Position numbers and translations under genes: made by a program
Assembly: GCF_017980685.1 (NCBI RefSeq)
Contig: NZ_JACXXO010000001.1
Span: forward strand, 62,001 to 126,000
Source of the DNA: Pseudomonas iridis
Lineage (GTDB): Bacteria; Pseudomonadota; Gammaproteobacteria; Pseudomonadales; Pseudomonadaceae
DNA length: 64,000 bases
Direction: 5' to 3'
Notes under the pieces: model-generated
What the model was told of the DNA's origin: nothing
The model's database searches: none
The model's input: only the letters and a program-made list of their open reading frames with translations
Shown here: positions 11,765 to 20,162 of the stretch, in pieces
Numbering within the stretch: the first letter of the stretch is position 1
Layout of the letters: each line of letters begins with the position of its first letter

Positions 11765-11898
11765 GGCTTTTTTTTCACACTGAAGAGCCCCTAACAATCA
11801 GGGCAAAGTTGTTGGGGAGTGCACTGGTCAGGTAACCACCACCCAGGGATGCGACCCCCAATAAAGCAGGCCCAAAAGCCCTTGGCGGTCGGTGGCCG

Positions 11899-11927
11899 AG
11901 TATAGACAGTTAGGCTACTAATGACAA
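11899..11927 (-). promoter_or_regulatory. Sigma-70 promoter for sdhCDAB
   Basis: On the minus strand TTGTCA (11922-11927) and TATACT (11899-11904) are separated by 17 bases. Both boxes match the consensus at five of six positions. Transcription would begin near 11892, about 125 bases before sdhC. Confidence 0.75.
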
Positions 11928-12041
11928 CGCAATCACCTACCCCAAATAGCGCATTGCACAAGTCGTATAAAAGGCGTAAATGGCAGTCAATTTCGAGGAA
12001 AAAGGGCAGTTAAAGCCTTCTGGAGCAAGACTTTAGGCAAA

Positions 12042-12069
12042 TTGACATTCGAATTTATCTCACTATAGT
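12042..12069 (+). promoter_or_regulatory. Sigma-70 promoter for gltA
   Basis: A perfect TTGACA (12042-12047) and TATAGT (12064-12069) are 16 bases apart on the plus strand, giving a start near 12076 and a leader of about 50 bases. AGGAGG at 12118-12123 is the gltA ribosome site. Confidence 0.8.
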
Positions 12070-12126
12070 GGTGCGGGCCCTGCGTGGGGGGTCTGTCTGA
12101 TGGTTCAAGCATAAATAGGAGGCCAC

Positions 12127-13416
12127 ATGGCTGACAAAAAAGCGCAGTTGATCATCGAGGGCGCAGCCCCCGTCGAGCTGCCCATTTTAACCGGCACCGT
12201 TGGTCCCGATGTTATTGATGTTCGGGGCCTGACGGCCACGGGCCGCTTCACTTTCGACCCGGGTTTCATGTCGACCGCCTCGTGCGAATCGAAGATCACC
12301 TATATCGACGGCGACAACGGCATTCTGTTGCACCGCGGCTACCCGATCGAACAGCTGGCTGAAAAGTCGGACTACCTGGAAACCTGCTATCTGCTGCTCA
12401 ACGGTGAACTGCCGACTGCAGAACAGAAGGCCCAGTTCGTCAGCACCGTGAAAAACCACACCATGGTTCACGAGCAGCTGAAAACCTTCTTCAACGGTTT
12501 CCGTCGCGACGCCCACCCGATGGCCGTCATGTGCGGCGTAGTCGGCGCCCTCTCGGCCTTCTACCACGACTCCCTCGACATCAATAACCCGCAGCATCGC
12601 GAAATTTCCGCGATCCGCCTGGTTGCGAAGATGCCGACCCTGGCAGCGATGGTTTACAAGTACTCCATGGGTCAACCCATGATGTACCCGCGCAACGACC
12701 TGACGTACGCGGAAAACTTCCTGCACATGATGTTCAACACCCCGTGCGAGATCAAACCGATCAGCCCGGTGCTCGCCAAGGCCATGGACAAGATCTTCAT
12801 CCTCCATGCCGACCACGAGCAGAACGCATCGACTTCCACCGTGCGTCTGGCGGGCTCTTCGGGTGCCAACCCGTTCGCCTGTATCGCCGCCGGTATCGCC
12901 GCACTGTGGGGCCCTGCCCACGGCGGTGCGAACGAAGCCGTTCTGACCATGCTTGACGAGATTGGCGATGTGTCCAACATCGACAAGTTCATCGCCAAGG
13001 CCAAGGACAAGAACGACCCGTTCAAGCTGATGGGCTTCGGTCACCGCGTTTACAAGAACCGCGATCCTCGCGCGACTGTAATGAAGCAGACCTGCGACGA
13101 AGTATTGAAGGAACTGGGCATCAACAACGATCCGCAACTCCAACTGGCCATGCGCCTGGAAGAGATCGCGCTGACCGACCCGTACTTCATCGAACGCTCG
13201 CTGTACCCGAACGTCGACTTCTACTCGGGGATCATCCTCAAGGCGATCGGCATTCCAACCAGCATGTTCACTGTGATTTTCGCGCTGGCACGTACTGTTG
13301 GCTGGATCTCCCACTGGAAAGAGATGCTCTCGAGCCCGTACAAGATTGGCCGTCCGCGCCAGTTGTACACCGGCTACGAGTCGCGTGACATTACCAAGCT
13401 GGAAGACCGCAAATAA
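12127..13416 (+). CDS. gltA: Citrate synthase, type II
   Basis: Condenses oxaloacetate and acetyl-CoA to citrate, the entry step of the TCA cycle. The 429-residue length and N-terminal extension are those of the hexameric, NADH-inhibited Gram-negative type. The catalytic triad is visible: His265 (WGPAHGG), His306 (GFGHRVYK) and Asp363 (PNVDFYSGI). It is divergent from sdhCDAB, has its own consensus promoter and ends in a strong terminator, so it is monocistronic. Confidence 0.99.
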   Translation: MADKKAQLIIEGAAPVELPILTGTVGPDVIDVRGLTATGRFTFDPGFMSTASCESKITYIDGDNGILLHRGYPIEQLAEKSDYLETCYLLLNGELPTAEQKAQFVSTVKNHTMVHEQLKTFFNGFRRDAHPMAVMCGVVGALSAFYHDSLDINNPQHREISAIRLVAKMPTLAAMVYKYSMGQPMMYPRNDLTYAENFLHMMFNTPCEIKPISPVLAKAMDKIFILHADHEQNASTSTVRLAGSSGANPFACIAAGIAALWGPAHGGANEAVLTMLDEIGDVSNIDKFIAKAKDKNDPFKLMGFGHRVYKNRDPRATVMKQTCDEVLKELGINNDPQLQLAMRLEEIALTDPYFIERSLYPNVDFYSGIILKAIGIPTSMFTVIFALARTVGWISHWKEMLSSPYKIGRPRQLYTGYESRDITKLEDRK

Positions 13417-13452
13417 GATTTGTCTTGCGATAAAGTCTTAGGGTTGCACCGG

Positions 13453-13485
13453 AAACGGCCTCTATTCATATAGGGGCCGTTTTTG
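13453..13485 (+). terminator. Rho-independent terminator after gltA
   Basis: AAACGGCC pairs with GGCCGTTT around a TCTATTCATATAGG loop that can extend the stem, followed by a T-run. It lies 37 bases past the gltA stop. Confidence 0.88.
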
Positions 13486-13552
13486 TTTGTTTGGTCTCAG
13501 CGGCCTGTGGGCCGACTGTGTTTTTGGTTGCGGGCATATCCGTTTTTGCGGG

Positions 13553-13590
13553 TGTTACCTATGTGCCTGAACTCTTCTGTTACCTATGTG
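13553..13590. repeat. Two direct repeats of TGTTACCTATGTG, possible insertion-sequence end
   Basis: TGTTACCTATGTG occurs at 13553-13565 and again at 13578-13590, a period of 25 bases. Repeated terminal motifs of this kind are, from memory, found at the ends of IS21-family elements in Pseudomonas. No transposase gene is nearby, so at most this is a remnant. Confidence 0.4.
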
Positions 13591-13780
13591 GTTGATCCAT
13601 TCATGCCCCTGGCGTACGGCACTTCGCTGAGGCTCAGTGTTCCCTCGCGACGGTGTCCATCCGGGGGCATCGCTTGCGGTTTGCTTCGCTGCACCTCCTG
13701 TCGATGGATGCGGCTTCGCCGCACGGCGCTGCGCGCCTACCCCCTGATGAACACCTACGCTCGGCCTGCCGATGGGGCAA
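13591..13780. repeat. GC-rich intergenic block resembling a dispersed Pseudomonas repeat
   Basis: This stretch contains several short hairpins (for example CACTTCGCTGAGG, GCGGCTTCGCCGC) and is open in several frames without any start, ribosome site or family match. From memory, near-identical blocks ending in TGATGAACACCTACGCTCGG recur between genes of other Pseudomonas genomes. I see no credible protein in it. Confidence 0.4.
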
Positions 13781-13818
13781 AAAATCAAAAGCCAAAGCCA
13801 AAGCAAGATCACAAACCA

Positions 13819-14151
13819 GATCAAGAGCCCCTCACCCTAGCCCTCTCCCGGAAGGAGAGGGAACTGATCGAGGTGTTTGGCAGAGCTACGCCGACCTGGG
13901 ATACCGAGTCGAACTCAGATTCTGAATCAGATCAATAGCCCCTCACCCTAGCCCTCTCCCGGAGGGAGAGGGAACTGATCGAGGTGTTTGGCAGAGCTAC
14001 GCCGACCTGGGATACCGAGTCGAACTCAGATTCTGAATCAGATCAAGAGCCCCTCACCCTAGCCCTCTCCCGGAGGGAGAGGGAACTGATCGAGGTGTTT
14101 GGCAGCGCTACGCCGACCTGGGATACCGAGTCGAACTCAGATTCTGAAAAG
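13819..14151. repeat. 111-bp tandem repeat, three copies
   Basis: Copies begin at 13819, 13930 and 14041, each with GATCAAGAGCCCCTCACC or a one-base variant, and run for 111 bases. Each contains a CCCTCTCCC/GGGAGAGGG palindrome of the REP type plus a unique stretch (GGTGTTTGGCAGAGCTACG...). Copies differ at only a few positions, indicating recent duplication. As 111 is divisible by three, the plus strand shows a repetitive open frame (LTLALSRRERELIEVFG), which I judge to be an artefact. Confidence 0.93.
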
Positions 14152-14161
14152 CCCAAAAATC

Positions 14162-14199
14162 GGCTCCCTCTCCCTCGGGAGAGGGCTGGGGTGAGGGGC
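14162..14199. repeat. REP element, CCCTCTCCC family
   Basis: CTCCCTCTCCC and GGGAGAGGG form a palindrome followed by CTGGGGTGAGGGG. It is inverted relative to the units inside the adjoining tandem repeat, so together they form an extended paired array. Confidence 0.8.
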
Positions 14200-14255
14200 G
14201 AACCCAACCCAAAACCTAAGCCGACCGCATCGCTCTCCCAGCACTCAACAGGATG

Positions 14256-14400
14256 AGCGTTAGCTCGGCTGCAGCTTTTGATCTGTAAGGCGACGCCGGA
14301 AGGCTTCGTTCCGGCTTTTGAGGCGCTTGTCAAAAGTGACCCGCCGTAAGGGCGGAACCCTAAGCCGCCGTCACCGCAGCAACGGATATGTACACGATCC
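14256..14400. repeat. Dispersed Pseudomonas intergenic repeat, probable
   Basis: The minus strand carries GGTTCCGCCCTTACGGCGGGTCACTTTTG, interrupted by short palindromes (TTCCGCCCTTACGGCGG, CCGGAACGAAGCCTTCCGG). From memory this text recurs beside many Pseudomonas genes, usually reported as spurious small proteins. No ribosome site or recognisable protein is present. Confidence 0.45.
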
Positions 14401-14435
14401 ACACAAAAAACACAGTCTGCCCGATAACCGCCCAC

Positions 14436-14466
14436 AAAAAATGCCCCGATCTCTCAACCGGGGCAT
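14436..14466 (-). terminator. Rho-independent terminator after actP
   Basis: On the minus strand ATGCCCCG pairs with CGGGGCAT around a ten-base loop, followed by a run of T. It lies 31 bases past the actP stop. Confidence 0.88.
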
Positions 14467-14496
14467 TCAGAACAACATTACAAAACCATCAAGCGA

Positions 14497-16155
14497 TCAA
14501 TGCGAAACCGCCCCACTTGCCCCCAACCCTGTCTGCGAACGCACAAACTGAGGGAAGAACAAAGCACGTTCCCGGTCCGCAGCCGCCGACTTGTCAGTGA
14601 TCGAGAAGAACCAGATCCCCACAAACGCAATGATCATCGAGAACAGCGCCGGGTACTCATAAGGGAAGATCGCCTTCTCGTTATGCAGAATCTGCACCCA
14701 GATGGTCGGGCCGAGAATCATCAGGCCAACAGCGCTGACCAGACCCAACCAGCCACCAATCATCGCCCCACGAGTCGTCAGCTTCTTCCAGTACATCGAA
14801 AGCAGCAGCACCGGGAAGTTACAGCTCGCCGCGATCGAGAACGCCAGGCCAACCATGAACGCAATGTTCTGGCTCTCGAAGAGGATACCCAGACCAATCG
14901 CCAGCACCGCCAGGGCAATCGTGGTGATCTTCGAGACGCGAATCTCGTCCTTCTCGTTCGCCTTGCCCTTCTTGATAACGCTGGCGTAGAGGTCGTGAGA
15001 AACCGCCGAAGCACCCGCCAGGGTCAGGCCTGCCACTACAGCGAGGATGGTCGCGAAGGCAACCGCCGAGATGAAGCCAAGGAAGATGCTACCGCCGACC
15101 GCGTTGGCCAGGTGCACCGCCGCCATGTTGTTGCCGCCCAACAGCGCGCCAGCAGCATCTTTGAAGGCCGGGTTAGTGCTGACCAGCAGGATCGCGCCGA
15201 AGCCGATGATGAACGTCAGGATGTAGAAGTAGCCAATGAACCCGGTTGCGTACAGCACGCTCTTACGGGCTTCCTTTGCATCACTCACGGTGAAGAAGCG
15301 CATGAGAATGTGCGGCAGGCCAGCGGTACCGAACATCAACGCCAGACCCAGCGAGAATGCCGAAACCGGATCCTTGACCAGACCGCCCGGACTCATGATC
15401 GCTTCGCCCTTGGCGTGCACCTTGATCGCCTCGGAGAACAGCGTGTTGAAGTCGAAGTTAACGTGCTTCATCACCATCAGTGCCATGAACGATGCACCCG
15501 ACAGCAGCAACACAGCCTTGATGATCTGCACCCAGGTGGTTGCCAGCATGCCGCCGAACAGCACGTACATGCACATCAGCACACCGACCAGAATCACCGC
15601 AACGTGGTAATCCAGACCAAACAGCAACTGGATCAGCTTGCCCGCACCCACCATTTGCGCGATCAGGTAGAACGCCACCACCACCAGCGAACCGCAGGCG
15701 GACAGCGAGCGAATCTGGGTTTGCCCGAGGCGGTAGGACGCCACGTCGGCAAAGGTGTATTTACCCAGGTTACGCAGACGCTCGGCGATCAGGAACAGAA
15801 TGATCGGCCAGCCCACCAGGAAGCCGATCGAGTAGATCAGGCCATCGTAGCCGGAGGTGAACACCAGCGCGGAAATCCCCAGGAAGGACGCCGCCGACAT
15901 GTAGTCACCGGCAATCGCCAGACCGTTCTGGAAACCGGTGATCTTGCCGCCCGCGGCATAGTAGTCGGCCGCGGAGTTATTTTTCTTCGAGGCCCAGTAG
16001 GTGATGTACAAAGTGGCGCCGACAAATGCCACGAACATCAGGATTGCGGGAATGTTCAGCGGCTGCTTGGCCACCTCACCGGTCAAGGCATCAGCCGCCC
16101 AGGCACCCGGTGCGAAAGCTGCAACGCTCAATAGAGCCAGTAGACGCCGGATCAT
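14497..16155 (-). CDS. actP: Cation/acetate symporter
   Basis: Sodium/solute symporter family carrier that takes up acetate and similar short monocarboxylates across the inner membrane. The 552 residues begin with a cleavable-looking leader (ending GAWA), followed by about 13-14 hydrophobic segments. The family block [33 protein letters not shown] is intact near residues 60-95. It overlaps the upstream DUF485 gene by four bases (ATGA), the usual actP pairing, and is followed by a strong terminator. Acetate uptake feeds the neighbouring TCA cycle and glyoxylate genes. Confidence 0.96.
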   Translation of the reverse strand: MIRRLLALLSVAAFAPGAWAADALTGEVAKQPLNIPAILMFVAFVGATLYITYWASKKNNSAADYYAAGGKITGFQNGLAIAGDYMSAASFLGISALVFTSGYDGLIYSIGFLVGWPIILFLIAERLRNLGKYTFADVASYRLGQTQIRSLSACGSLVVVAFYLIAQMVGAGKLIQLLFGLDYHVAVILVGVLMCMYVLFGGMLATTWVQIIKAVLLLSGASFMALMVMKHVNFDFNTLFSEAIKVHAKGEAIMSPGGLVKDPVSAFSLGLALMFGTAGLPHILMRFFTVSDAKEARKSVLYATGFIGYFYILTFIIGFGAILLVSTNPAFKDAAGALLGGNNMAAVHLANAVGGSIFLGFISAVAFATILAVVAGLTLAGASAVSHDLYASVIKKGKANEKDEIRVSKITTIALAVLAIGLGILFESQNIAFMVGLAFSIAASCNFPVLLLSMYWKKLTTRGAMIGGWLGLVSAVGLMILGPTIWVQILHNEKAIFPYEYPALFSMIIAFVGIWFFSITDKSAAADRERALFFPQFVRSQTGLGASGAVSH

Positions 16156-16463
16156 TGCTGAGCCTCCTTGAGAATCGCATTGTTCAGGTCGTCGAACTCG
16201 CCATTGGCGCGCTTTACGTAGATGCCGGTCAGGATGAAGGCCGAAAGAATCAGCCCGACACCGATAGGAATGCCCCAGGTAATGGAGGACTCAGGACTGA
16301 TCTTCGCGCCCAGAAGATGCGGCCCGTAGGCGATCAGAAGGATGAAACCGGAGTAAAGCCCAAGCATGATCGCTGAAAGAATCCAGGCGAACTTTTCTCG
16401 CTTGCTAACCAGTTCCTTGAATCGGGGACTGTTTTGAATCGAGAGGTAAATGCTGTCGTTCAT
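16152..16463 (-). CDS. DUF485 membrane protein, ActP partner
   Basis: A 103-residue protein with two hydrophobic segments (about 24-45 and 60-85) of the DUF485 (YjcH) family, almost always encoded directly before actP. Its function is not established; an accessory role in acetate transport is inferred from the pairing. The ATG at 16461-16463 is preferred over a longer open frame to 16508 because GAGGAT lies just upstream and the family begins MNDSIY. Its stop overlaps the actP start. Confidence 0.95.
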   Translation of the reverse strand: MNDSIYLSIQNSPRFKELVSKREKFAWILSAIMLGLYSGFILLIAYGPHLLGAKISPESSITWGIPIGVGLILSAFILTGIYVKRANGEFDDLNNAILKEAQQ

Positions 16464-16470
16464 TGTTTTT
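16463..16470 (-). promoter_or_regulatory. Candidate Crc/Hfq CA motif at the DUF485-actP start
   Basis: AAAAACAA on the minus strand fits the AANAANAA catabolite-activity motif bound by Hfq with Crc and sits between the ribosome site and the start codon. Acetate transport genes are known Crc targets in pseudomonads. The motif is short and can occur by chance. Confidence 0.4.
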
Positions 16471-16595
16471 ATCCTCGCAGCACAGATTATTGTTGGAACG
16501 ATATCCACTGTATGCGGCTGCGAGCCAGGTTCCAGACGACCTTAGTAGTAGAACGCCATGTCAGCTTTGCCATTTTCAAGCACATATAAAAAACT

Positions 16596-16683
16596 GTGGG
16601 AGCTGGCTTGCCAGCGATTGCGTCATGCCAGTCGACTGATTAGCCAACTGACAGACCGCTATCGCGGGCAAGCCCGCTCCCAC
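16596..16683. repeat. REP doublet (GTGGGAGC...GCGAT family)
   Basis: A 23-base REP, GTGGGAGCTGGCTTGCC then AGCGAT, at 16596-16618 is followed 42 bases later by an inverted copy at 16661-16683. This is the paired (BIME/REPIN) arrangement, between the DUF485-actP promoter region and the betaine-binding protein gene. Confidence 0.92.
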
Positions 16684-16712
16684 AGGGTTCGCGGTGAAAA
16701 AGCTATATCGGG

Positions 16713-17564
16713 TTATTTAGTCCAGTCAGCCACGCGCTCCGGGTGCTTGGCTACCCAGGCTTTGGCGGCGGCGTCAGGTTTTGCACCGTCCTGAATCGCC
16801 AGCATCACTTCGCCAATTTCGTCTTTCGAGGCCCACTGGAAGTTCTTCAGGAACTTCGCCACTTCCGGCGCTTTGGCATCAAGCTCTTTGCTGCCGATGC
16901 TGTTCACGGTTTCAGATGCACCGTAAACGCCTTTCGGGTCGTCGAGGAAACGCAGTTTCCACTTGGCGAACATCCAGTGCGGTACCCAACCGGTGACGGC
17001 GATGGATTCGTTTTTCTTCTCGGCGCGGGTCAGTTCGGCGATCATGCCGGCGCCGGAACTGGCCTTGAGCGAGTATTTGTCGAGGCCGTAGTCCTTGATC
17101 GCCTGATCAGTCTTGAGCATCACACCTGAACCGGCATCGATGCCGACGATGCGATTTTTGAAGGTGTCGTCGGTTTTCAGGTCTTCGATGGATTTGGCTT
17201 TGACGTACTCCGGCACGATCAGGCCGATTTTTGCATCCTTGAAGTTCGGGCCGTAGTCGACCACCTGATCCTTGTTCTTCGTCCAGTAATCACCATGGGT
17301 TACTGGCAGCCAGGCCGAGAGCATGGCGTCGAGTTTGCCGGTGGCCACACCTTGCCACATGATCCCGGTGGCGACGGCTTGCAGTTTCACGTCGTAGCCG
17401 AGTTTCTGCTTGATCACTTCGGCCGCCACGTGGGTGGTCGCGACGCTGTCGGACCAGCCGTCAACGTAACCGATGTTCAGGGTCTGTTTTTCAGCGCTGG
17501 CGAAAGTGGAGCTCATCGCAAGCGCCAGAACGGCACCTGCGCTTAAAAGTCGTCGCATCTTCAT
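16713..17564 (-). CDS. Glycine betaine/choline-type ABC transporter substrate-binding protein
   Basis: Periplasmic binding protein of the OpuAC/ProX family, 283 residues. The ATG at 17562-17564 is chosen because GGGGAAG stands just before it; a signal peptide (MKMRRLLSAGAVLALAMSS, cut after ASA) follows. Betaine-family features include GYVDGWSDSVATTHVAAEV, GTGKLDAML-like and GWVPHWMFAKW, with the tryptophans that cage quaternary amines. No permease or ATPase lies beside it, so it probably serves a transporter encoded elsewhere, as the stand-alone BetX/CaiX proteins of P. aeruginosa do. Which amine it binds cannot be told from sequence. Confidence 0.9.
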   Translation of the reverse strand: MKMRRLLSAGAVLALAMSSTFASAEKQTLNIGYVDGWSDSVATTHVAAEVIKQKLGYDVKLQAVATGIMWQGVATGKLDAMLSAWLPVTHGDYWTKNKDQVVDYGPNFKDAKIGLIVPEYVKAKSIEDLKTDDTFKNRIVGIDAGSGVMLKTDQAIKDYGLDKYSLKASSGAGMIAELTRAEKKNESIAVTGWVPHWMFAKWKLRFLDDPKGVYGASETVNSIGSKELDAKAPEVAKFLKNFQWASKDEIGEVMLAIQDGAKPDAAAKAWVAKHPERVADWTK

Positions 17565-17908
17565 CGTTACTTCCCCGAAATGCTGCGCCCGACGGATGCC
17601 GGGCATCGTCAACGTATTGTTATGGTGCACAGCGCCCCCATCACGCCCGACCGCACACTCATTCGAACATCAGCGCGATTTATCAATAAGGGTTACTGAC
17701 GGTTTCGATCATCAACCTGACGCCCGAGGCGACCTGCTCTGCCAGCGACCTCAAGGCAACGAGAAACGACATTAGAAGGCCATTAACCACGTCTATATAA
17801 ATGACGCCAAATAATCCGCCCGAACTTTGCATGTCAAAATCATGCGAGCCACCTACCGCCGGATAAATGCAGGTAACATGCGTCGCTTTGCAGCCACTCG
17901 GCCTGACC
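17565..17908. other. Intergenic region between divergent binding-protein and GH17 genes
   Basis: About 340 bases with no gene. It should hold divergent promoters. The part from 17780 to 17830 is AT-richer than its surroundings (TCTATATAAATGACGCC), but I could not assign -35/-10 pairs with confidence. No repeat of the families seen elsewhere was found. Confidence 0.5.
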
Positions 17909-19462
17909 ATGTCCGCGACGTCCCGCTTTCCTTTTCTCCCTTATCTCTTCGCCTGCCTGCTCGGACTGTTTGCCTTCGGCGGCTTCTGGTATGGCCTCGG
18001 CAAACCGGTGATCCTGCCGGACGCCGCGACACCGACGCACAAGCTGCAATGCGCCTCCTACACCCCGTTCGACAAAGACCAGTCGCCATTCGACGTACCG
18101 TTCAAGTTGCGCCCGGAGCGCATGGACGCCGACCTCGCCCTGCTCGCCACCCGCTTCGAATGCATCCGCACCTACTCGATGTTCGGCCTTGAAGCACTGC
18201 CGGATCTGGCGCGTAAACATGGCCTGAAATTGATGATCGGCGCCTGGGTCAACAGCAACCCGGTAGACACCGAGAAGGAAGTCGATCTGCTGATCGCATC
18301 GGCCAACGCCAACCCGGACGTGGTCAGCTCGGTAATCGTCGGCAACGAAGTGTTGCTGCGCAAGGAAGTCACCGGCGGACAGTTGGTGAAGCTGATCAAC
18401 AAGGTCAAAAGTCAGATCAAACAACCGGTGACGTACGCCGATGTCTGGGAATTCTGGCTCAAACACCCGGAAGTCGCGCCAGCGGTGGATTTCCTGACCA
18501 TTCACTTGCTGCCGTACTGGGAAGACGATCCGTCGAATATCGATGCGGCGTTGCAGCATGTGGCGCAGGTGCGCCAGGTATTCGGCAACAAGTTCGCGCC
18601 CAAGGACGTGATGATTGGCGAAACCGGCTGGCCGAGTGAAGGTCGCCAGCGCGAGACGGCACTGCCGAGCCGGGTCAACGAAGCAAAGTTCATCCGTGGT
18701 TTTGTTGCCATGGCCGAGAAAGAAGGCTGGCATTACAACCTGATCGAAGCTTTCGATCAGCCATGGAAGCGTGCCAGTGAAGGCGCGGTTGGCGGGTACT
18801 GGGGGCTGTTCGATGCCGACCGTCAGGACAAAGGCATACTCGCGGGGCCGGTGACGAACGTGCCGCACTGGAAGCAATGGCTGGCGGTCGGCGGTCTGAT
18901 TTTCCTTGGCACCCTGTTTCTCGGCGGTCGAGTGCGCAATACGCGCTCGGCGTTGGTGCTGCCGCTGTTGGGCGCCCTCGCCGCTTGCTCGATCGGGGCC
19001 TGGGGTGATCTGGCATTTGTGACCACACGATTTGCCAGTGAATGGCTGTGGGTCGGCTTGCTGACGGCCTTGAATCTGTTGGTGCTGGCGCATGCCGCGC
19101 TGACCTTGAGCGCTCGTACGGGCTGGCGTGAACGCATCTTCAATCTGCTGGAGCGGCGTGCCGGATGGCTGGTGGCGGCCGCCGGGTTTGCGGCGGCGGT
19201 GATGATGCTCGAGATGGTGTTCGATGCACGTTACCGCAGCTTTGCCACCATGGCATTTGTGCTGCCTGCGCTGGTTTATCTGTGTCGACCGGTGAACGTG
19301 CCGCGTCGGGAGATTGCTCTGCTGACGTTCATCATAGGCGCCGGCATTGCGCCGCAGTTGTATCTGGAAGGCATGCAGAATCAGCAGGCCTGGGGTTGGG
19401 CACTGGTCAGCGGGTTGATGGTTGTGGCTTTGTGGCGCTGCCTTCGCGTTCGCACCCGCTGA
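17909..19462 (+). CDS. Membrane-bound GH17 family glucan hydrolase/transferase
   Basis: A 517-residue protein starting at the ATG at 17909. An N-terminal membrane anchor (residues 9-30) is followed by a periplasmic glycoside hydrolase 17 domain, then by several hydrophobic segments from about residue 325 to the end. Both GH17 catalytic acids are visible: Glu147 in VGNEVLLR (acid/base) and Glu238 in GETGWPSEG (nucleophile). Proteobacterial relatives act as beta-1,3-glucan transferases, making branched or elongated glucans, rather than plain hydrolases. That activity is inferred from the family. The gene stands alone, divergent from the binding-protein gene. Confidence 0.87.
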   Translation: MSATSRFPFLPYLFACLLGLFAFGGFWYGLGKPVILPDAATPTHKLQCASYTPFDKDQSPFDVPFKLRPERMDADLALLATRFECIRTYSMFGLEALPDLARKHGLKLMIGAWVNSNPVDTEKEVDLLIASANANPDVVSSVIVGNEVLLRKEVTGGQLVKLINKVKSQIKQPVTYADVWEFWLKHPEVAPAVDFLTIHLLPYWEDDPSNIDAALQHVAQVRQVFGNKFAPKDVMIGETGWPSEGRQRETALPSRVNEAKFIRGFVAMAEKEGWHYNLIEAFDQPWKRASEGAVGGYWGLFDADRQDKGILAGPVTNVPHWKQWLAVGGLIFLGTLFLGGRVRNTRSALVLPLLGALAACSIGAWGDLAFVTTRFASEWLWVGLLTALNLLVLAHAALTLSARTGWRERIFNLLERRAGWLVAAAGFAAAVMMLEMVFDARYRSFATMAFVLPALVYLCRPVNVPRREIALLTFIIGAGIAPQLYLEGMQNQQAWGWALVSGLMVVALWRCLRVRTR

Positions 19463-19486
19463 TCTTCAGCGTTTGTACCGGCCTCT

Positions 19487-19560
19487 TCGCGAGCAGGCTC
19501 GCTCCCACATTAGATCTGGGTGTTACCCCATATCCCTGTGGGAGCGGGCTTGCCCGCGAT
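19487..19560. repeat. REP doublet
   Basis: TCGCGAGCAGGCTCGCTCCCAC at 19487-19508 and an inverted related unit, GTGGGAGCGGGCTTGCCC then GCGAT, at 19538-19560. It lies between two convergent genes and the second unit ends about nine bases from the stop of the leftward gene. Confidence 0.9.
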
Positions 19561-19569
19561 GACTGACCG

Positions 19570-19938
19570 TTATGCGCTACGGGAAGCCCGGACCAGGCGC
19601 AGCCCCGCAATCACCCCTGCAAACACCGCCAACGTCGTGTTGTACAACGCCAGTGCCGGCAGCCCGAACACCAGCGCCAACACCGCCAACCACCACCCTG
19701 CCCGCCCTGGCACGACAAAACCGATCAGCGCACTACCCAGTGCCGCCCAGCCCAATACCTTGAAGTGAATCATCAGCCCAAGATTGGCTCGCAGCTGACA
19801 TTCCCAACGGCTGGCCTCATCGACGCAGATCCCCACCCATTTGCCATCCTCCATGAAGCCATAACGCGCGCCGTAGCTGGCGGCCAGCCACAATGGCAAC
19901 AAAACGAGTAAAAGAATCACGGGCAAGCGGCGGGACAT
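19570..19938 (-). CDS. Small hypothetical membrane protein
   Basis: A 122-residue protein of unknown function. The start ATG at 19936-19938 has TTGGAGTG five bases upstream; longer in-frame starts lack one. It has an N-terminal hydrophobic segment (about 5-22), a short outside loop with two cysteines (GICVDEASRWECQ) that could form a disulfide, and three further hydrophobic segments to the C-terminus. I do not recognise the family. It stands alone with a REP doublet downstream. Confidence 0.75.
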   Translation of the reverse strand: MSRRLPVILLLVLLPLWLAASYGARYGFMEDGKWVGICVDEASRWECQLRANLGLMIHFKVLGWAALGSALIGFVVPGRAGWWLAVLALVFGLPALALYNTTLAVFAGVIAGLRLVRASRSA

Positions 19939-20162
19939 GAAGCACTCCAATCTTCGGAAATCGGCGGCCAGCTTAATCCGCCGCCAACCATACGCAAGCA
20001 ATAACAACTGTTAACTAGTCATCCAATCAGTGCAAAGTGTATCGTCCAGCTACTATTACTCCGAATTCTGCCTGTTTGGTGCCGCGGTATGGCACTTTGG
20101 CGCAAGCGCGGTGGTCATAGCCTGCGAACTTCATTCGGCACCTTCCTCTTAGGGATTCAGTC

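Noticed and set aside
13819..14151. CRISPR array
   Set aside because: The repeats are contiguous 111-bp copies without variable spacers, and no cas genes are near.
13483..14256. Open frames with repeated LTLALSRRERELIEVFG
   Set aside because: They are translations of the REP-containing 111-bp tandem repeat and adjoining dispersed repeats; no start site or recognised protein.
14043..14435. 130-codon minus-strand frame
   Set aside because: Covers REP palindromes and a dispersed intergenic repeat; similar spurious proteins are common in Pseudomonas annotations.
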